Shown here: positions 8,846 through 17,792 of the stretch, in pieces
How positions within the stretch are numbered: the first letter of the stretch is position 1
Layout of the letters: each line of letters starts with the position of its first letter
DNA from: Tissierellia bacterium
GTDB lineage: Bacteria > Bacillota > Clostridia > Tissierellales > Peptoniphilaceae
Assembly: GCA_030528125.1 (NCBI GenBank)
Contig: JAUMZM010000007.1
Location: 1-46,931, forward strand
Length of the DNA stretch: 46,931 bases
Direction of reading: 5' to 3'
Notes under the pieces: model-generated
Seen by the model: only the letters and a program-made list of their open reading frames with translations
Told to the model about the DNA's origin: nothing
Database searches by the model: none
Made by a program: the position numbers and the translations under genes

Positions 8846-10063
8846 ATGTCTAAAAAAGCAATTAGAATTCAAGGTTTAGAAGATAGAATATTATTAAATG
8901 ATTCTTTTATAATAGATTTTCAAGTTCAAGAGGACAAATCAAAAACACAGCCACTCCTGCATAAATATAGTAGATTCATCTATATTATAGAAGGAAATGG
9001 CAAAATAAAAATCCAAGAAAATATATATCAATTAAAAAAAGGAAGCGTGATTTCAATCCTTCCTTGGCAATTTTCTGAGATTGTTGAAGTCAAAGAAACA
9101 TTAAGATATTATCTTTTGGTATATGATTTTGGTTATCTTAATATGTATATCAAAAATTTCATGGATTATGATTCAAATAATTTCATCGAAACTTTGTACA
9201 ACGGTGTATCTGTCATAGATAATGATGATAATTCTTATGATTTCAAAATAATATTTGAGCAAATAAATATAGAGCTTCAATCTAATATAATAAATGATAA
9301 AAAAATATTTTCGCATATTTATCTTACGGGAAAATTTGCAGAAATTTTCATATTATTTCTTAGAACTATAGAATCTAAGAATAATAAAGTAAATCAAAAG
9401 CCTGTTATAGCAAGTATTTTTGCATATATTTTTGTAAATTCTTCAAAGGATTTGACTTTAGAAAACTTATCAAAGATTTTCCTTATGAGTCCATCCTCTA
9501 TTTCAAAATATATATCGAAAGTAACCAATCTAACTTTTACTGATATATTACAAGAGATTAGACTTTATAAGACAAAATTCCTTTTAAAAAACACAAATTT
9601 TACTTTAGATGAGATTGCAAAAATCGTAAATTATAATGATTCTTCTCATTTATCAAAAGTTTTCTCTACTAATGAAAATATCAAAACCAAAGAATTTAGA
9701 AAGATCTATAGCACTTTTAAAACCATAAACAACACAAAACTAGATGATAAGTCTCCACTTGTAATAAATTACATAAAAGATAACTATGATAAAGATATAA
9801 ATATTATAAGCGTAGGCGATGAATTTGATATTTCATCTAAACAAGTCAATAAGATTTTGAGTTTCTATTTTGAAGAAAACTTCATTACATTTTTAAATAA
9901 GTATAGAGTTCATAAAGCTTGTGATTTATTAGTAGAAACAAATTACAATACAGCTGACATTGCACATATTGTAGGTTTTAATTCTAATAAAACATTCTAT
10001 AGAAATTTTATCAAATATATAGGAGTTACACTTTCTGAATTTAGAAATACTCATATTAAATAA
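8846..10063 (+). CDS. AraC-family regulator with two tandem DNA-binding domains
   Basis: 405 aa, longer than the usual 280-300. Residues 1-110 look like a cupin-type sensor (HKYSRFIYIIEGNGKI, then KKGSVISILPWQ). Two separate AraC-type helix-turn-helix domains follow. The first spans about 188-288 (SPSSISKYISKVTNLTF, then FTLDEIAKIVNYNDSSHLSKVF). The second spans about 306-404 (DISSKQVNKILSFYFEENF, then YNTADIAHIVGFNSNKTFYRNF, ending in LSEFR). A normal AraC domain already contains two HTH motifs, so this protein carries four. It diverges from argF and is the natural candidate to control the ornithine cluster, though it could also act on the convergent nickel operon or elsewhere. The ligand is unknown. 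Confidence 0.85.
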   Translation: MSKKAIRIQGLEDRILLNDSFIIDFQVQEDKSKTQPLLHKYSRFIYIIEGNGKIKIQENIYQLKKGSVISILPWQFSEIVEVKETLRYYLLVYDFGYLNMYIKNFMDYDSNNFIETLYNGVSVIDNDDNSYDFKIIFEQINIELQSNIINDKKIFSHIYLTGKFAEIFILFLRTIESKNNKVNQKPVIASIFAYIFVNSSKDLTLENLSKIFLMSPSSISKYISKVTNLTFTDILQEIRLYKTKFLLKNTNFTLDEIAKIVNYNDSSHLSKVFSTNENIKTKEFRKIYSTFKTINNTKLDDKSPLVINYIKDNYDKDINIISVGDEFDISSKQVNKILSFYFEENFITFLNKYRVHKACDLLVETNYNTADIAHIVGFNSNKTFYRNFIKYIGVTLSEFRNTHIK

Positions 10064-10095
10064 GCAGAGTTAAATTAATATTAATCTCTGCTTTT
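10062..10095. terminator. Bidirectional terminator between AraC regulator and nickel ABC ATPase
   Basis: Arms AAGCAGAG and CTCTGCTT around an AT-rich, partly paired middle, with T-rich tails on both sides. It overlaps the regulator's stop codon and the last codons of the convergent ATPase gene, so it can end both transcripts. Confidence 0.7.
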
Positions 10096-10698
10096 ATTAT
10101 TGATGTATTCTAGATCTATTATTCTATCTGACATCTTCTCTACAAGACTTTTGTTATGTGAAATAAGTAGTATTCCTATATTTCTTTTTTTATTTATATC
10201 TTTTAGAACTTTCATTATCTTTAATTGGGTTATAGAATCTAACATAGTTGATATTTCATCTGCTACTATGTATTTTGTATTTGGACTTAGAATCCTTGCT
10301 ATAAGGACTCTCTGTAATTCTCCACCTGATAATTCAACAGGAAATTTATCAAGCCAAAATTCCTCTATACCAAGTTCTTCTTTCGTCTTTTTATCAACTT
10401 TCCATCCCTCATTTAGAATTTTTCTGATCTTCCATCTATTATCTACGTTTTTTTCTGGAGATTGATGAACCATCTGAACAGGGAAAAATCCAGATATATC
10501 TGATATATTCTTGCCATCTACAATAATATCCCCTGCATAATCTCTAATATATCCAGATATTATTTTCCCAAGTGTTGATTTACCATATCCAGATGGTGCT
10601 ACAAGTCCTACAATTTCATCATCTCTTATTTCAAATGATATATTATTTATAATAGGCTTTTTGTTATAAGAAAAGCTTAAGTTTTTTACTTCTATCAT
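10081..10698 (-). CDS. nikE: ABC transporter ATPase, nickel/peptide type, second subunit
   Basis: 205 aa, short for the NikE/OppF class (usually about 250-320). Walker A is APSGYGKST, the signature is LSGGE, Walker B is YIVADE, and the switch His is in LLISHN. It should pair with the ATPase encoded just upstream to power nickel (or peptide) import through the two permeases. It starts eight bases after that gene, with GAGG as ribosome site. It is the last gene of the lar-nik operon; its 3' end lies within a bidirectional terminator. The nickel assignment comes from context with larE, larB and larC, not from the ATPase itself. Confidence 0.8.
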   Translation of the reverse strand: MIEVKNLSFSYNKKPIINNISFEIRDDEIVGLVAPSGYGKSTLGKIISGYIRDYAGDIIVDGKNISDISGFFPVQMVHQSPEKNVDNRWKIRKILNEGWKVDKKTKEELGIEEFWLDKFPVELSGGELQRVLIARILSPNTKYIVADEISTMLDSITQLKIMKVLKDINKKRNIGILLISHNKSLVEKMSDRIIDLEYINNKSRD

Positions 10699-10706
10699 AA
10701 TTTCCT

Positions 10707-11480
10707 CTATAATATAAATTCATTTTCTGGAAGGGATTTTATGAGCATTTTCGAATATGGATTTTTGAGATTTTCTCCATTATTCTTAAAATCATCTCTA
10801 TCTTCTATCTCGATTATCTTGCCATCATAAAATATTGCAATCCTATCTGCACATTGAAGTGCCATATTGATATCATGGGTTATTATAAGAGCTGACTTAA
10901 AATCTTCTTTTATTCCTTTGAAAAAGTCTATAGTACTTTTTACACATTGTTGATCTAATCCAGGTGTAGGCTCATCTGCAATTATTAAATTTCTATTTTC
11001 TAATACAGAAATTAACAAAAGAACTTTTCTTGCCATACCTCCTGATAATTGGAAAGGATACATACTATCTATTTCTAAAGGTAGATTTAGATTATCATAT
11101 ATTGCTTTCTTCTTTTCTAAATCTATATCTTTAATCATAAATTTTAATTGACTTTTTATATTTAGATATGGATTTAGTGAGTTTATACTCTGTGGAATAA
11201 ATGATATTTCATTTTTTCTTATAGTTTCTATATTGCTAGAATCTATAATTTTTCCCTTATAAAAAATCTCTCCTGAAGTCTTTGCATTATACGGCAATAT
11301 GTCTAATATAAAATGAGCCAAAAGGCTCTTTCCTGAACCTGATGCTCCAAAGACTGCAAGAATTTCATTTTCTCTAATATCTAGATTTAAATTTTTTATT
11401 ACATCAATTTTCCTTCTTTTAAGTCCTTTATCATATTGTATAAATGACATATTCAAATTTTTAACTTCTAATACATTCAT
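10707..11480 (-). CDS. nikD: ABC transporter ATPase, nickel/peptide type, first subunit
   Basis: 257 aa from the ATG at 11480, chosen because AGGTGA lies four to five bases upstream and the start falls four bases after the preceding stop; a TTG further upstream has no ribosome site. Walker A is GASGSGKS, the signature LSGGM, Walker B LIIADEPTPGLD and the switch His is in LIITHD. It belongs to the NikD/OppD class. With the second ATPase it should form the heterodimeric motor of the importer. Transport of nickel is inferred from the adjoining pincer-cofactor genes. Confidence 0.8.
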   Translation of the reverse strand: MNVLEVKNLNMSFIQYDKGLKRRKIDVIKNLNLDIRENEILAVFGASGSGKSLLAHFILDILPYNAKTSGEIFYKGKIIDSSNIETIRKNEISFIPQSINSLNPYLNIKSQLKFMIKDIDLEKKKAIYDNLNLPLEIDSMYPFQLSGGMARKVLLLISVLENRNLIIADEPTPGLDQQCVKSTIDFFKGIKEDFKSALIITHDINMALQCADRIAIFYDGKIIEIEDRDDFKNNGENLKNPYSKMLIKSLPENEFIL

Positions 11481-11484
11481 TTTA

Positions 11485-12336
11485 TCACCTGTGGTATGCA
11501 AAAGGATCTATAAATTTCTTTAAATTATCACCCAAACTATTAAAACACATTATAACTATAACTAAAATAATACCAGGAAAGAGTACCAAATGCCAATATC
11601 CTTGTATCAAATACTTCATTGATTCTTGTAAAATCACACCTATTGATGGATTGGATATATCAAGACCGAATCCAAGAAATGTTATAGATGACTCATGGAG
11701 TATAGCATGCGGAATTAAAAGTATTACTCCAACTATTATCTGTGGAATTAAATTAGGTAAAATATGATTTATAGCTATATATAGATTTGATTTTCCCATA
11801 GCTTTGGATATTTTTATATAATTTTCATTTTTTATCTGAAGAATTTCCCCTCTAATTATTCTTGTCAAAGACGGCCAATGGGTTATGGCAAGCCCTGCTA
11901 TTACCCCTTGTCTTCCTCTTCCAAGTGCAACAGATATCAATATAAGAAACATCATGTGCGGAATTGACATAAATACATCTGTTATCCGCACCACAAATCT
12001 ATCGATTCTTTCATTTCCTATAGAAACTAATAAAGAAAAAACAAGTGCTATCAAAAGGCTTATAAATGCTGATATAGTTCCTATTGATATAGAATTATAA
12101 AGCCCCTTTATTGTTCTAAGATACATATCTTTGCCCTTAGAATCTGTACCAAAGATATGATTTTTTGATGGCAAATTTAACTTGTTAGAAAAATCTATAG
12201 CTAAGCTATCATCTGAAATCATACTTCCATATATCATAATATATCCTAGTATGAGTGATGTTATTATTAATATTATAATTGTCTTAGATCTTAAAGAAAA
12301 TCTATCGTTCTTTTTTGTATTATTTACTAATTCCAT
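11485..12336 (-). CDS. nikC: ABC transporter permease, NikC/DppC type
   Basis: 283 aa, about five or six membrane segments, with the BPD_transp_1 coupling region around SKAMGKSNLYIAINHILPNL. The N-terminus includes the short extracytoplasmic stretch GTDSKGKDMYLRTIKG typical of DppC/OppC proteins. I chose ATG 12336 because AAAGGAG lies five bases upstream. The start lies 17 bases inside the end of the preceding permease gene, so the two are coupled. Pairs with the other permease to form the membrane channel. Confidence 0.85.
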   Translation of the reverse strand: MELVNNTKKNDRFSLRSKTIIILIITSLILGYIMIYGSMISDDSLAIDFSNKLNLPSKNHIFGTDSKGKDMYLRTIKGLYNSISIGTISAFISLLIALVFSLLVSIGNERIDRFVVRITDVFMSIPHMMFLILISVALGRGRQGVIAGLAITHWPSLTRIIRGEILQIKNENYIKISKAMGKSNLYIAINHILPNLIPQIIVGVILLIPHAILHESSITFLGFGLDISNPSIGVILQESMKYLIQGYWHLVLFPGIILVIVIMCFNSLGDNLKKFIDPFAYHR

Positions 12337-13303
12337 TTTTGCTCCTTTGTCTAGGATCAATCAAAGTATACAAAAGATCAGATATTCTATTTCCAACATA
12401 TACAAATATCGAAGAAAATAGCACCAATCCCAAAAGCAGTGGCACATCTCCTCTTATACCAGCTTCTATTGTAAGATTCCCAAGTCCTGGATAATTAAAT
12501 ACATTTTCTGCAATTATAGTTCCAGAAAAAATCTCAGAAAAGCTTGCAAATTGAATTGTAATTGCAGGTACTATAAGATTTCTAAATGCATATTTAAATA
12601 ATATGTCTTTTTTGCTAATTCCCTTTGATTTGGCATATATTACATAATCAGAATTTAAGATCTCTTCTGACTTACTTCTTGTATGTAAAATTAGATTGGA
12701 TGATCCAGCAATAGCCATTGTTATAGCTGGAAGAATTATATGCTCTAATCTGTCTGTAAATAATATATCTTCTTCCAAAATCCCTGCACTTGATGCCATT
12801 GACGCAGGTAATAGTTTTAATTTTAGAGAAAAAATAATTATAAGCAAAATCCCTATCCAATATGTAGGTGTTGAACCAATTATTATCGCAAAAGTTTTGA
12901 TTATATTATCCTTTTTTGAATAAAGATTTGATCCTGCAATTATTCCAAGAGGAACTCCTATTACAAATTGAAGTATCCAAGATAGAAGCATCAATATAAT
13001 AGAAGATGTAAATCCAATCTTAATCACATCTATAACAGGCATCAAGTATATATTAGATACTCCAAGATCTCCTGTTAATAGATGCTTTATCCAATAGACA
13101 TATCTTGTAAGAAGAGGCTTATCTAAGCCCCATTCAAAGATAAGTTTTTGCTTTTGCGCTTGTGTAAGAGCAATTGATCTATCTCTTGCAAATGCTGCTA
13201 TAGGATCAATTGGAGATAAATCCATAAGTATAAATGCTATAAATGAAACCGCCAATATAAATAATAAGAACAGAAAGATTTTTCTTATTATATTTCTTGT
13301 CAT
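12320..13303 (-). CDS. nikB: ABC transporter permease, NikB/DppB type
   Basis: 327 aa from the ATG at 13303, which overlaps the stop of the binding-protein gene (ATGA); an in-frame ATG at 13342 is inside that gene and less likely. About six membrane segments. Features of the DppB/NikB class are the first-helix region, MDLSPIDPIAAFARDRS, and a coupling motif around AKSKGISKKDILFKYAFRNLI. Paired with the downstream permease. Substrate inferred as nickel from the operon. Confidence 0.85.
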   Translation of the reverse strand: MTRNIIRKIFLFLLFILAVSFIAFILMDLSPIDPIAAFARDRSIALTQAQKQKLIFEWGLDKPLLTRYVYWIKHLLTGDLGVSNIYLMPVIDVIKIGFTSSIILMLLSWILQFVIGVPLGIIAGSNLYSKKDNIIKTFAIIIGSTPTYWIGILLIIIFSLKLKLLPASMASSAGILEEDILFTDRLEHIILPAITMAIAGSSNLILHTRSKSEEILNSDYVIYAKSKGISKKDILFKYAFRNLIVPAITIQFASFSEIFSGTIIAENVFNYPGLGNLTIEAGIRGDVPLLLGLVLFSSIFVYVGNRISDLLYTLIDPRQRSKNGISK

Positions 13304-14934
13304 TTCCATTCCCAGTTGGAAACAGTATCCATTATAGTCCATCCACCACCATGTGGTTCGATCTTTTGCTTACCTATATCGAGATTATCATTTACAAGAT
13401 ACAGATGGTTTTCGTTTACAAGCCATATCCAAGGACAATCACCTTTCCAAGAAAGTCCTGTATTTCCATCCCATTGTGCTTTCTTGAAGTTTTCATTTAA
13501 GCTATCAACATCTGTTGAAGAAAGTCCTTTTTCAAAATATTCATCTACCTTGTCATTTCCATAGTAATTTGCATTGTAATAATCATAGCCTTTAAATTTT
13601 GATGAATAAGAATAATACATCTCCAATGGATCATATCCTCCCCATCCAAATAATATAGCTTCGCTATACATCTTTGGAGCTATCATATCCCAATCTCCAT
13701 AAGTAGTTTGTACATCGATACCTATTTCCTTAGCCTTTTCTTTAAAATAAAGTGCTATATCTTCTCTATCTTTATATGAATACAAGAGTTTAAATTGGGC
13801 CTTTACTCCATTTTTCTCTCTTATTCCATCATCTGACATATTCCAGCCGGCTTCATCTAATATCTTATTTGCTTTTTCTATATCTCCATCTTTTAGATCA
13901 GATGTCTCTTCATTGTACCAAGGAAGTCCATCAGCAATAGATGTTGCCTTTGTGCCTTCTCCATTTAAGACATCATCTATTATCTCTTGTCTGTCCATTG
14001 CGATATTTAGAGCTTTTCTTATAGCTATATCGCTTGTAACATCATTTCCTATTGGTACATTTTCTGCTATTTGATCACTTGTAGTCTTTTCTCCGTTATT
14101 TGGCATTACAGGCATCGAGATTCCTCTATTATCTACGGTTCTTAGAGATTCTATATGGAATCCATCGATTTTGATGTCATTTGCAGTATATGGAATTCTT
14201 ATCATGTCACATTTCCCGGTCTTTGCTGTTGCAAGTGCTTGGTTTTCATCATCGAAGAAAAGGAATGTAAGCTTTTTAAATGGAGATTTATCTCCATAAT
14301 AGTATTCATTTGGCTCTACTATAAGTTGTTGTCCTTTCTTCCATTCAACAAGTTTAAAAGGTCCAGTTCCTATTGGGTTCTTGTAATATTCATCATTGTA
14401 AGCATGCTTTGGTACAATTGCCAAATCGCACATTGAAGATGTAAATGATATATCAGGACTATTCAATACAAGCTCTACTGTATAATCATCAATCTTTCTT
14501 GCTTCTACAAATCTTGTAAGATTAACTCCTGGAGTAAGTTCTTTTTTTGCAAGATTATATGTAAATACGACATCATCTGCCTTGAAATCTTCTCCATCTG
14601 ACCATTTGACATCTTTTCTTAAATTTATAGTATAAGTTAATTTGTCATCTGATATGCTATAATCTTGTGCTAAATCTTCTACTATATTTAGATCAACATC
14701 TCTTTTTAAAAGTGCTGATTGAAATATTCTAGCACTATAGTGAGTTGATCCTTTTATGGGATCCCAACCATTATCAGGCTCACTTCCAATCCCTAATACA
14801 AGCTCGTCTTTCTTCTCTGATACATTTGTATTTGATGTAGAATCTGTAGAAATGGCATCTTTGTCATTAGAACAAGATACCAATACAAAAGCTACAGCAA
14901 AAACACAAAGTATTTTTTTAAAAAGTCTTTTCAT
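13300..14934 (-). CDS. nikA: ABC transporter substrate-binding lipoprotein (family 5), probable nickel binder
   Basis: 544 aa. Lipoprotein signal peptide with lipobox LVSC (Cys about 21) and a Ser/Asp/Thr-rich linker, so it is anchored outside the membrane. The rest is the SBP_bac_5 fold: LRKDVKWSDGEDFKADDVVF, YNLAKKELTPG, NPIGTGPFKL and DIAIRKALNIAMDR. Family members bind peptides, nickel or metallophores. Its start codon overlaps the larC stop by one base (TAATG), tying it to nickel-pincer synthesis, so nickel or a nickel complex is the likely ligand. A peptide-binding role cannot be excluded from sequence alone. Confidence 0.85.
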   Translation of the reverse strand: MKRLFKKILCVFAVAFVLVSCSNDKDAISTDSTSNTNVSEKKDELVLGIGSEPDNGWDPIKGSTHYSARIFQSALLKRDVDLNIVEDLAQDYSISDDKLTYTINLRKDVKWSDGEDFKADDVVFTYNLAKKELTPGVNLTRFVEARKIDDYTVELVLNSPDISFTSSMCDLAIVPKHAYNDEYYKNPIGTGPFKLVEWKKGQQLIVEPNEYYYGDKSPFKKLTFLFFDDENQALATAKTGKCDMIRIPYTANDIKIDGFHIESLRTVDNRGISMPVMPNNGEKTTSDQIAENVPIGNDVTSDIAIRKALNIAMDRQEIIDDVLNGEGTKATSIADGLPWYNEETSDLKDGDIEKANKILDEAGWNMSDDGIREKNGVKAQFKLLYSYKDREDIALYFKEKAKEIGIDVQTTYGDWDMIAPKMYSEAILFGWGGYDPLEMYYSYSSKFKGYDYYNANYYGNDKVDEYFEKGLSSTDVDSLNENFKKAQWDGNTGLSWKGDCPWIWLVNENHLYLVNDNLDIGKQKIEPHGGGWTIMDTVSNWEWK

Positions 14935-16151
14935 TATAATCTCTCCTTTATTTCCATTATAGAAAGGTTATTTTCTTCGGCAATTCTTGCTAAATCCTCA
15001 TATTCATATTTTTGTCTTTTCATGCCAAAACCTGAGGATTTCTTTAATCTTATTTTCCCAAACTCTGTATTGATCTCTTCTATATCTCTTTTTAGAAAAT
15101 ATCTATTCATAGAATTTTCTCTTATGCCAATTGTAGTTGTATACTTAAATATAGCTCTTACAATGGCATCCTTATTGTCTTTTTTGGTCAAAACATTTAC
15201 CATAATTCCAGGTCTTGATTTTTTCATTCCTATTGATGTTGTAAAGACATCTAATGCTCCAATTTCAAATAACTTCTTTGACATAAACCCTATCTCTTCG
15301 CCCGTCATGTCATCTACATTAAATGAAAGGTCATATATATCTTCACTCTTATCTTCCTTCTCTCCTATAATTGCTCTTACAGCATTTAACCTATCAAAGT
15401 CTTTCTTTCCCATACCATAGCCTATCTTTGAAATTTTCATCAAAGGCATATTAGAAAAATCATCTGCAAAATATTTTATAAGAGCAGCTCCTGTCGGAGT
15501 TGTAAGTTCTGATTCTATATCAGATGAATAACTGGGTATGTCTTTTATTAAATATAATGTAGCTGGAGCTGGAACTGGTAGAATTCCATGAGCACATTCT
15601 ACAAATCCTGATCCTAAGTTTAGACTAGAAGATACTATTCTATCTGGATTTAATTTATTTATAAGAAAACTTACAGCAACAACATCTGCCACTGCATCAA
15701 TTGTACCCACTTCATGAAAATGAATTTCTGATATATCAGTATCATGAGAGATTGACTCTGCCTTAGCTATTAGTTTATAAACTTCTATTGCATCATTTTT
15801 TACCTTTGGATCTAAATTTAGGGAATTAATTATATCAGTAATATCTTGTAAAGATCTATGAATATGATGGTGAGTATGTTCGTACATGTGTTCATGATCA
15901 TGCTCGTGATGGTGCTCATGGTGATTGTGATGCAAAACATCCATCTCTTCTTTCCCATCAATAGATACTTTCATATAAGAACCTACTATTCCAGATTTAT
16001 TTATTTTTATAGGTTCATATTTTACCCTTTCGATTCCAATGCCATTTAGCATATCTACTATTTCTTCTTTGTTATCAAATAATTCCAATAAGGATGCTGT
16101 AAGCATATCTCCTGCAACACCCATCTTACATTCTAAATATAAAGTTCTCAT
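14934..16151 (-). CDS. larC: LarC, nickel insertion protein of pincer cofactor synthesis
   Basis: 405 aa. LarC inserts nickel into the dithiolated pyridinium mononucleotide, using CTP, to finish the nickel-pincer nucleotide. The N-terminus MRTLYLECKMGVAGDM and the stretches HFHEVGTIDAVADVV, CAHGILPVPAPAT and ELTTPTGAALI are typical. Residues 74-98 hold 15 histidines in 25 positions, a likely nickel-storage or delivery arm. The gene is one continuous frame, unlike Lactobacillus plantarum, where larC1 and larC2 are joined by programmed frameshifting. It overlaps larB (ATGA) and the nickel-binding lipoprotein gene (TAATG), supporting one operon. Confidence 0.95.
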   Translation of the reverse strand: MRTLYLECKMGVAGDMLTASLLELFDNKEEIVDMLNGIGIERVKYEPIKINKSGIVGSYMKVSIDGKEEMDVLHHNHHEHHHEHDHEHMYEHTHHHIHRSLQDITDIINSLNLDPKVKNDAIEVYKLIAKAESISHDTDISEIHFHEVGTIDAVADVVAVSFLINKLNPDRIVSSSLNLGSGFVECAHGILPVPAPATLYLIKDIPSYSSDIESELTTPTGAALIKYFADDFSNMPLMKISKIGYGMGKKDFDRLNAVRAIIGEKEDKSEDIYDLSFNVDDMTGEEIGFMSKKLFEIGALDVFTTSIGMKKSRPGIMVNVLTKKDNKDAIVRAIFKYTTTIGIRENSMNRYFLKRDIEEINTEFGKIRLKKSSGFGMKRQKYEYEDLARIAEENNLSIMEIKERL

Positions 16152-16903
16152 TTATTTCCTTTCATGTGATTAATCATGCTTGCCATATATCCTGCCCCAA
16201 AACCATTATCTATATTCACAACACTTACTCCGCTTGCACAGGAATTTAGCATTGACAAAAGTGCCGCAACACCATTAAACGATGCTCCATATCCAATACT
16301 TGTAGGAACGGCTATTACTGGACAATCAACAAGACCTCCAATAACACTTGCCAAAGCTCCTTCCATTCCAGCTATTGCAATTACTACTGATGCACTCATA
16401 AGATCGTCAGTATACGATAATAATCTATGTAAACCAGAAACTCCTACATCATATAATCTTAATACTTCATTTCCAAGAAACTCAGATGTCAAAGCTGCCT
16501 CTTGTGCAATTGGTATATCACTTGTCCCACCTGTTGCAACTACGATCTTTCCAATTCCATCAGGTTTCTTGATATCTCCTACGATTCCAATTCTTGAATC
16601 TTTGTCATAACTTAAATTATGTACTTTAGATATTTCTTTATATTTCTCATAAGAAAGTCTTGTAATAAGTATTGATTTTTGGTTATTTTCTAACATAAGA
16701 GAAATTATTCCTATAATTTGCTCGCTAGTCTTTCCTTCACCATAGATAACTTCTCCATAACCTTGACGATACTTTCTGTGAAAATCAATTTTGGCATAAT
16801 CAATGTCTTTGAAAGGATCAACTTTTAATTGAAGGGCTGCATCTTCTATGCTAAGCTCTCCTTCTTTTACTTTTTGTAAAATTGATAACATCTCATTATT
16901 CAT
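16148..16903 (-). CDS. larB: LarB, pyridinium-3,5-biscarboxylate mononucleotide synthase
   Basis: 251 aa, PurE-like C-terminal domain. LarB carboxylates and hydrolyses nicotinic acid adenine dinucleotide to the biscarboxylic pyridinium mononucleotide, the first step of the nickel-pincer cofactor. Visible motifs are YGEGKT in the N-terminal part, VATGGTSDIPIAQEA, GVSGLHRLL, GMEGALASVIGGL and PTSIGYGASFNG. I chose ATG 16903 because GGAG lies about eight bases upstream and it overlaps the larE stop by eight bases; the longer frame up to 16933 runs inside larE. The 3' end overlaps larC by four bases. Confidence 0.95.
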   Translation of the reverse strand: MNNEMLSILQKVKEGELSIEDAALQLKVDPFKDIDYAKIDFHRKYRQGYGEVIYGEGKTSEQIIGIISLMLENNQKSILITRLSYEKYKEISKVHNLSYDKDSRIGIVGDIKKPDGIGKIVVATGGTSDIPIAQEAALTSEFLGNEVLRLYDVGVSGLHRLLSYTDDLMSASVVIAIAGMEGALASVIGGLVDCPVIAVPTSIGYGASFNGVAALLSMLNSCASGVSVVNIDNGFGAGYMASMINHMKGNK

Positions 16904-17645
16904 CTCTAAACTCCAAATCAAATAAAACACCATTATAATATCTAGATAGCTCTTTAATAATTTGCTTTCTATTTTCTAATAAATTATTTATCTCATCTTT
17001 TGCGATTTCTATTTTTGCAAAACCATAGAGATTTCTAACTCTAAAGTCTTTAAATCCTAAGGATTTTAGATAATTTTCTGATCTTTCTGTAATATCTAAT
17101 ACTTTTCTTGTAATATGATCTCCCGTCTTAACTCTTGTTGCAAGGCAAGAATAAGAAGGCTTATTCCAAGTAAAAAGATCTCTTTCTTTGGATAATTTTC
17201 TGATATCATCCTTTGTAAGATTACACATTCTAAGTGGTGACAAAACCTCTAACTCATCCTTTGCTTTCATTCCAGGCCTATCAGAAACTTCATCACTTGC
17301 ATTTGTTCCATCTAATAAAATGCTATATCCATCATCCAAAGCCTTTCTTTTAATTGTAGAGAAAATTTTTCTTTTACAAAAATAGCATCTATCAGAAGGA
17401 TTTTCTAATATCTTATCTTCACTAAAAACATCCACATCTAAAATTTCCATATTAACAGATAAGAAGTCTCTGATTTTCTTTGCATCTTCCAATTCAAAAG
17501 TAGGTTGAAAAGCGCTTTTCACATAGTAAGCCTTAACATCTTTTGCATATAGTTTTGCTTGATCCAAAAGATAAGAAGAATCCACCCCTCCAGAAAACGC
17601 TATTGCAACTTTGTCGTATTTTTCAAAAAATTCTTTTAAATTCAT
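16896..17645 (-). CDS. larE: LarE, pyridinium biscarboxylate sulfur transferase (three-cysteine type)
   Basis: 249 aa. PP-loop ATPase motif SGGVDSS (18-24). LarE adenylylates the biscarboxylate and inserts sulfur to make the dithiocarboxylate of the nickel-pincer cofactor. Cysteines C87 and C90 (DRCYFCKRK) and C167 (KPSYSCLATR) give the three-cysteine pattern linked with [4Fe-4S] LarE enzymes, which use the cluster to carry sulfur instead of sacrificing a single cysteine. That mechanistic class is inferred from the pattern. GGAGG lies ahead of the ATG, and a hairpin with a T-run ends only 17 nt upstream, so expression may be set by attenuation. Confidence 0.93.
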   Translation of the reverse strand: MNLKEFFEKYDKVAIAFSGGVDSSYLLDQAKLYAKDVKAYYVKSAFQPTFELEDAKKIRDFLSVNMEILDVDVFSEDKILENPSDRCYFCKRKIFSTIKRKALDDGYSILLDGTNASDEVSDRPGMKAKDELEVLSPLRMCNLTKDDIRKLSKERDLFTWNKPSYSCLATRVKTGDHITRKVLDITERSENYLKSLGFKDFRVRNLYGFAKIEIAKDEINNLLENRKQIIKELSRYYNGVLFDLEFRDE

Positions 17646-17661
17646 AATACCTCCAACAAAA

Positions 17662-17703
17662 TAAAAAAAGGCACACGAAAGCCTTGAGCCTTTCGCATAC
17701 CTT
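17662..17703 (-). terminator. Terminator or attenuator hairpin just upstream of larE
   Basis: On the minus strand, AAGGTATGCGAAAG pairs with CTTTCGTGTGCCTT (14 pairs including G-U wobbles, loop about 7-8 bases) and is followed by seven T. Only about 16-24 bases then remain before the larE ATG, too few for a separate promoter. Either it ends the DUF3842 transcript with partial read-through, or it is a regulated attenuator in the lar leader. Confidence 0.7.
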
Positions 17704-17760
17704 CATAGTATACATATTAAAATAGTCTTTTAGATATTAATGACTTTTCAAAGCCACTTA

Positions 17761-17778
17761 CAATTGATTCATCAATTG
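17761..17778. promoter_or_regulatory. 18-base palindrome between DUF3842 gene and larE
   Basis: CAATTGAT and ATCAATTG arms separated by TC. It lies 15 bases after the DUF3842 stop codon and upstream of the larE attenuator-like hairpin. Possible operator for a dimeric repressor; no family assigned. AT-rich DNA makes chance palindromes of this size possible. Confidence 0.35.
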
Positions 17779-17792
17779 AATATCATCAAAAC

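Noticed and set aside
13303..13342. Longer nikB reading from ATG 13342
   Set aside because: The extension lies inside the binding-protein gene; ATG 13303 overlaps its stop in the usual coupled manner.
15858..16049. Plus-strand Met/Val-rich frame opposite larC
   Set aside because: It is the antisense shadow of the histidine-rich codons.
14934..16151. Programmed frameshift in larC as in L. plantarum
   Set aside because: The gene is a single uninterrupted frame of full length.
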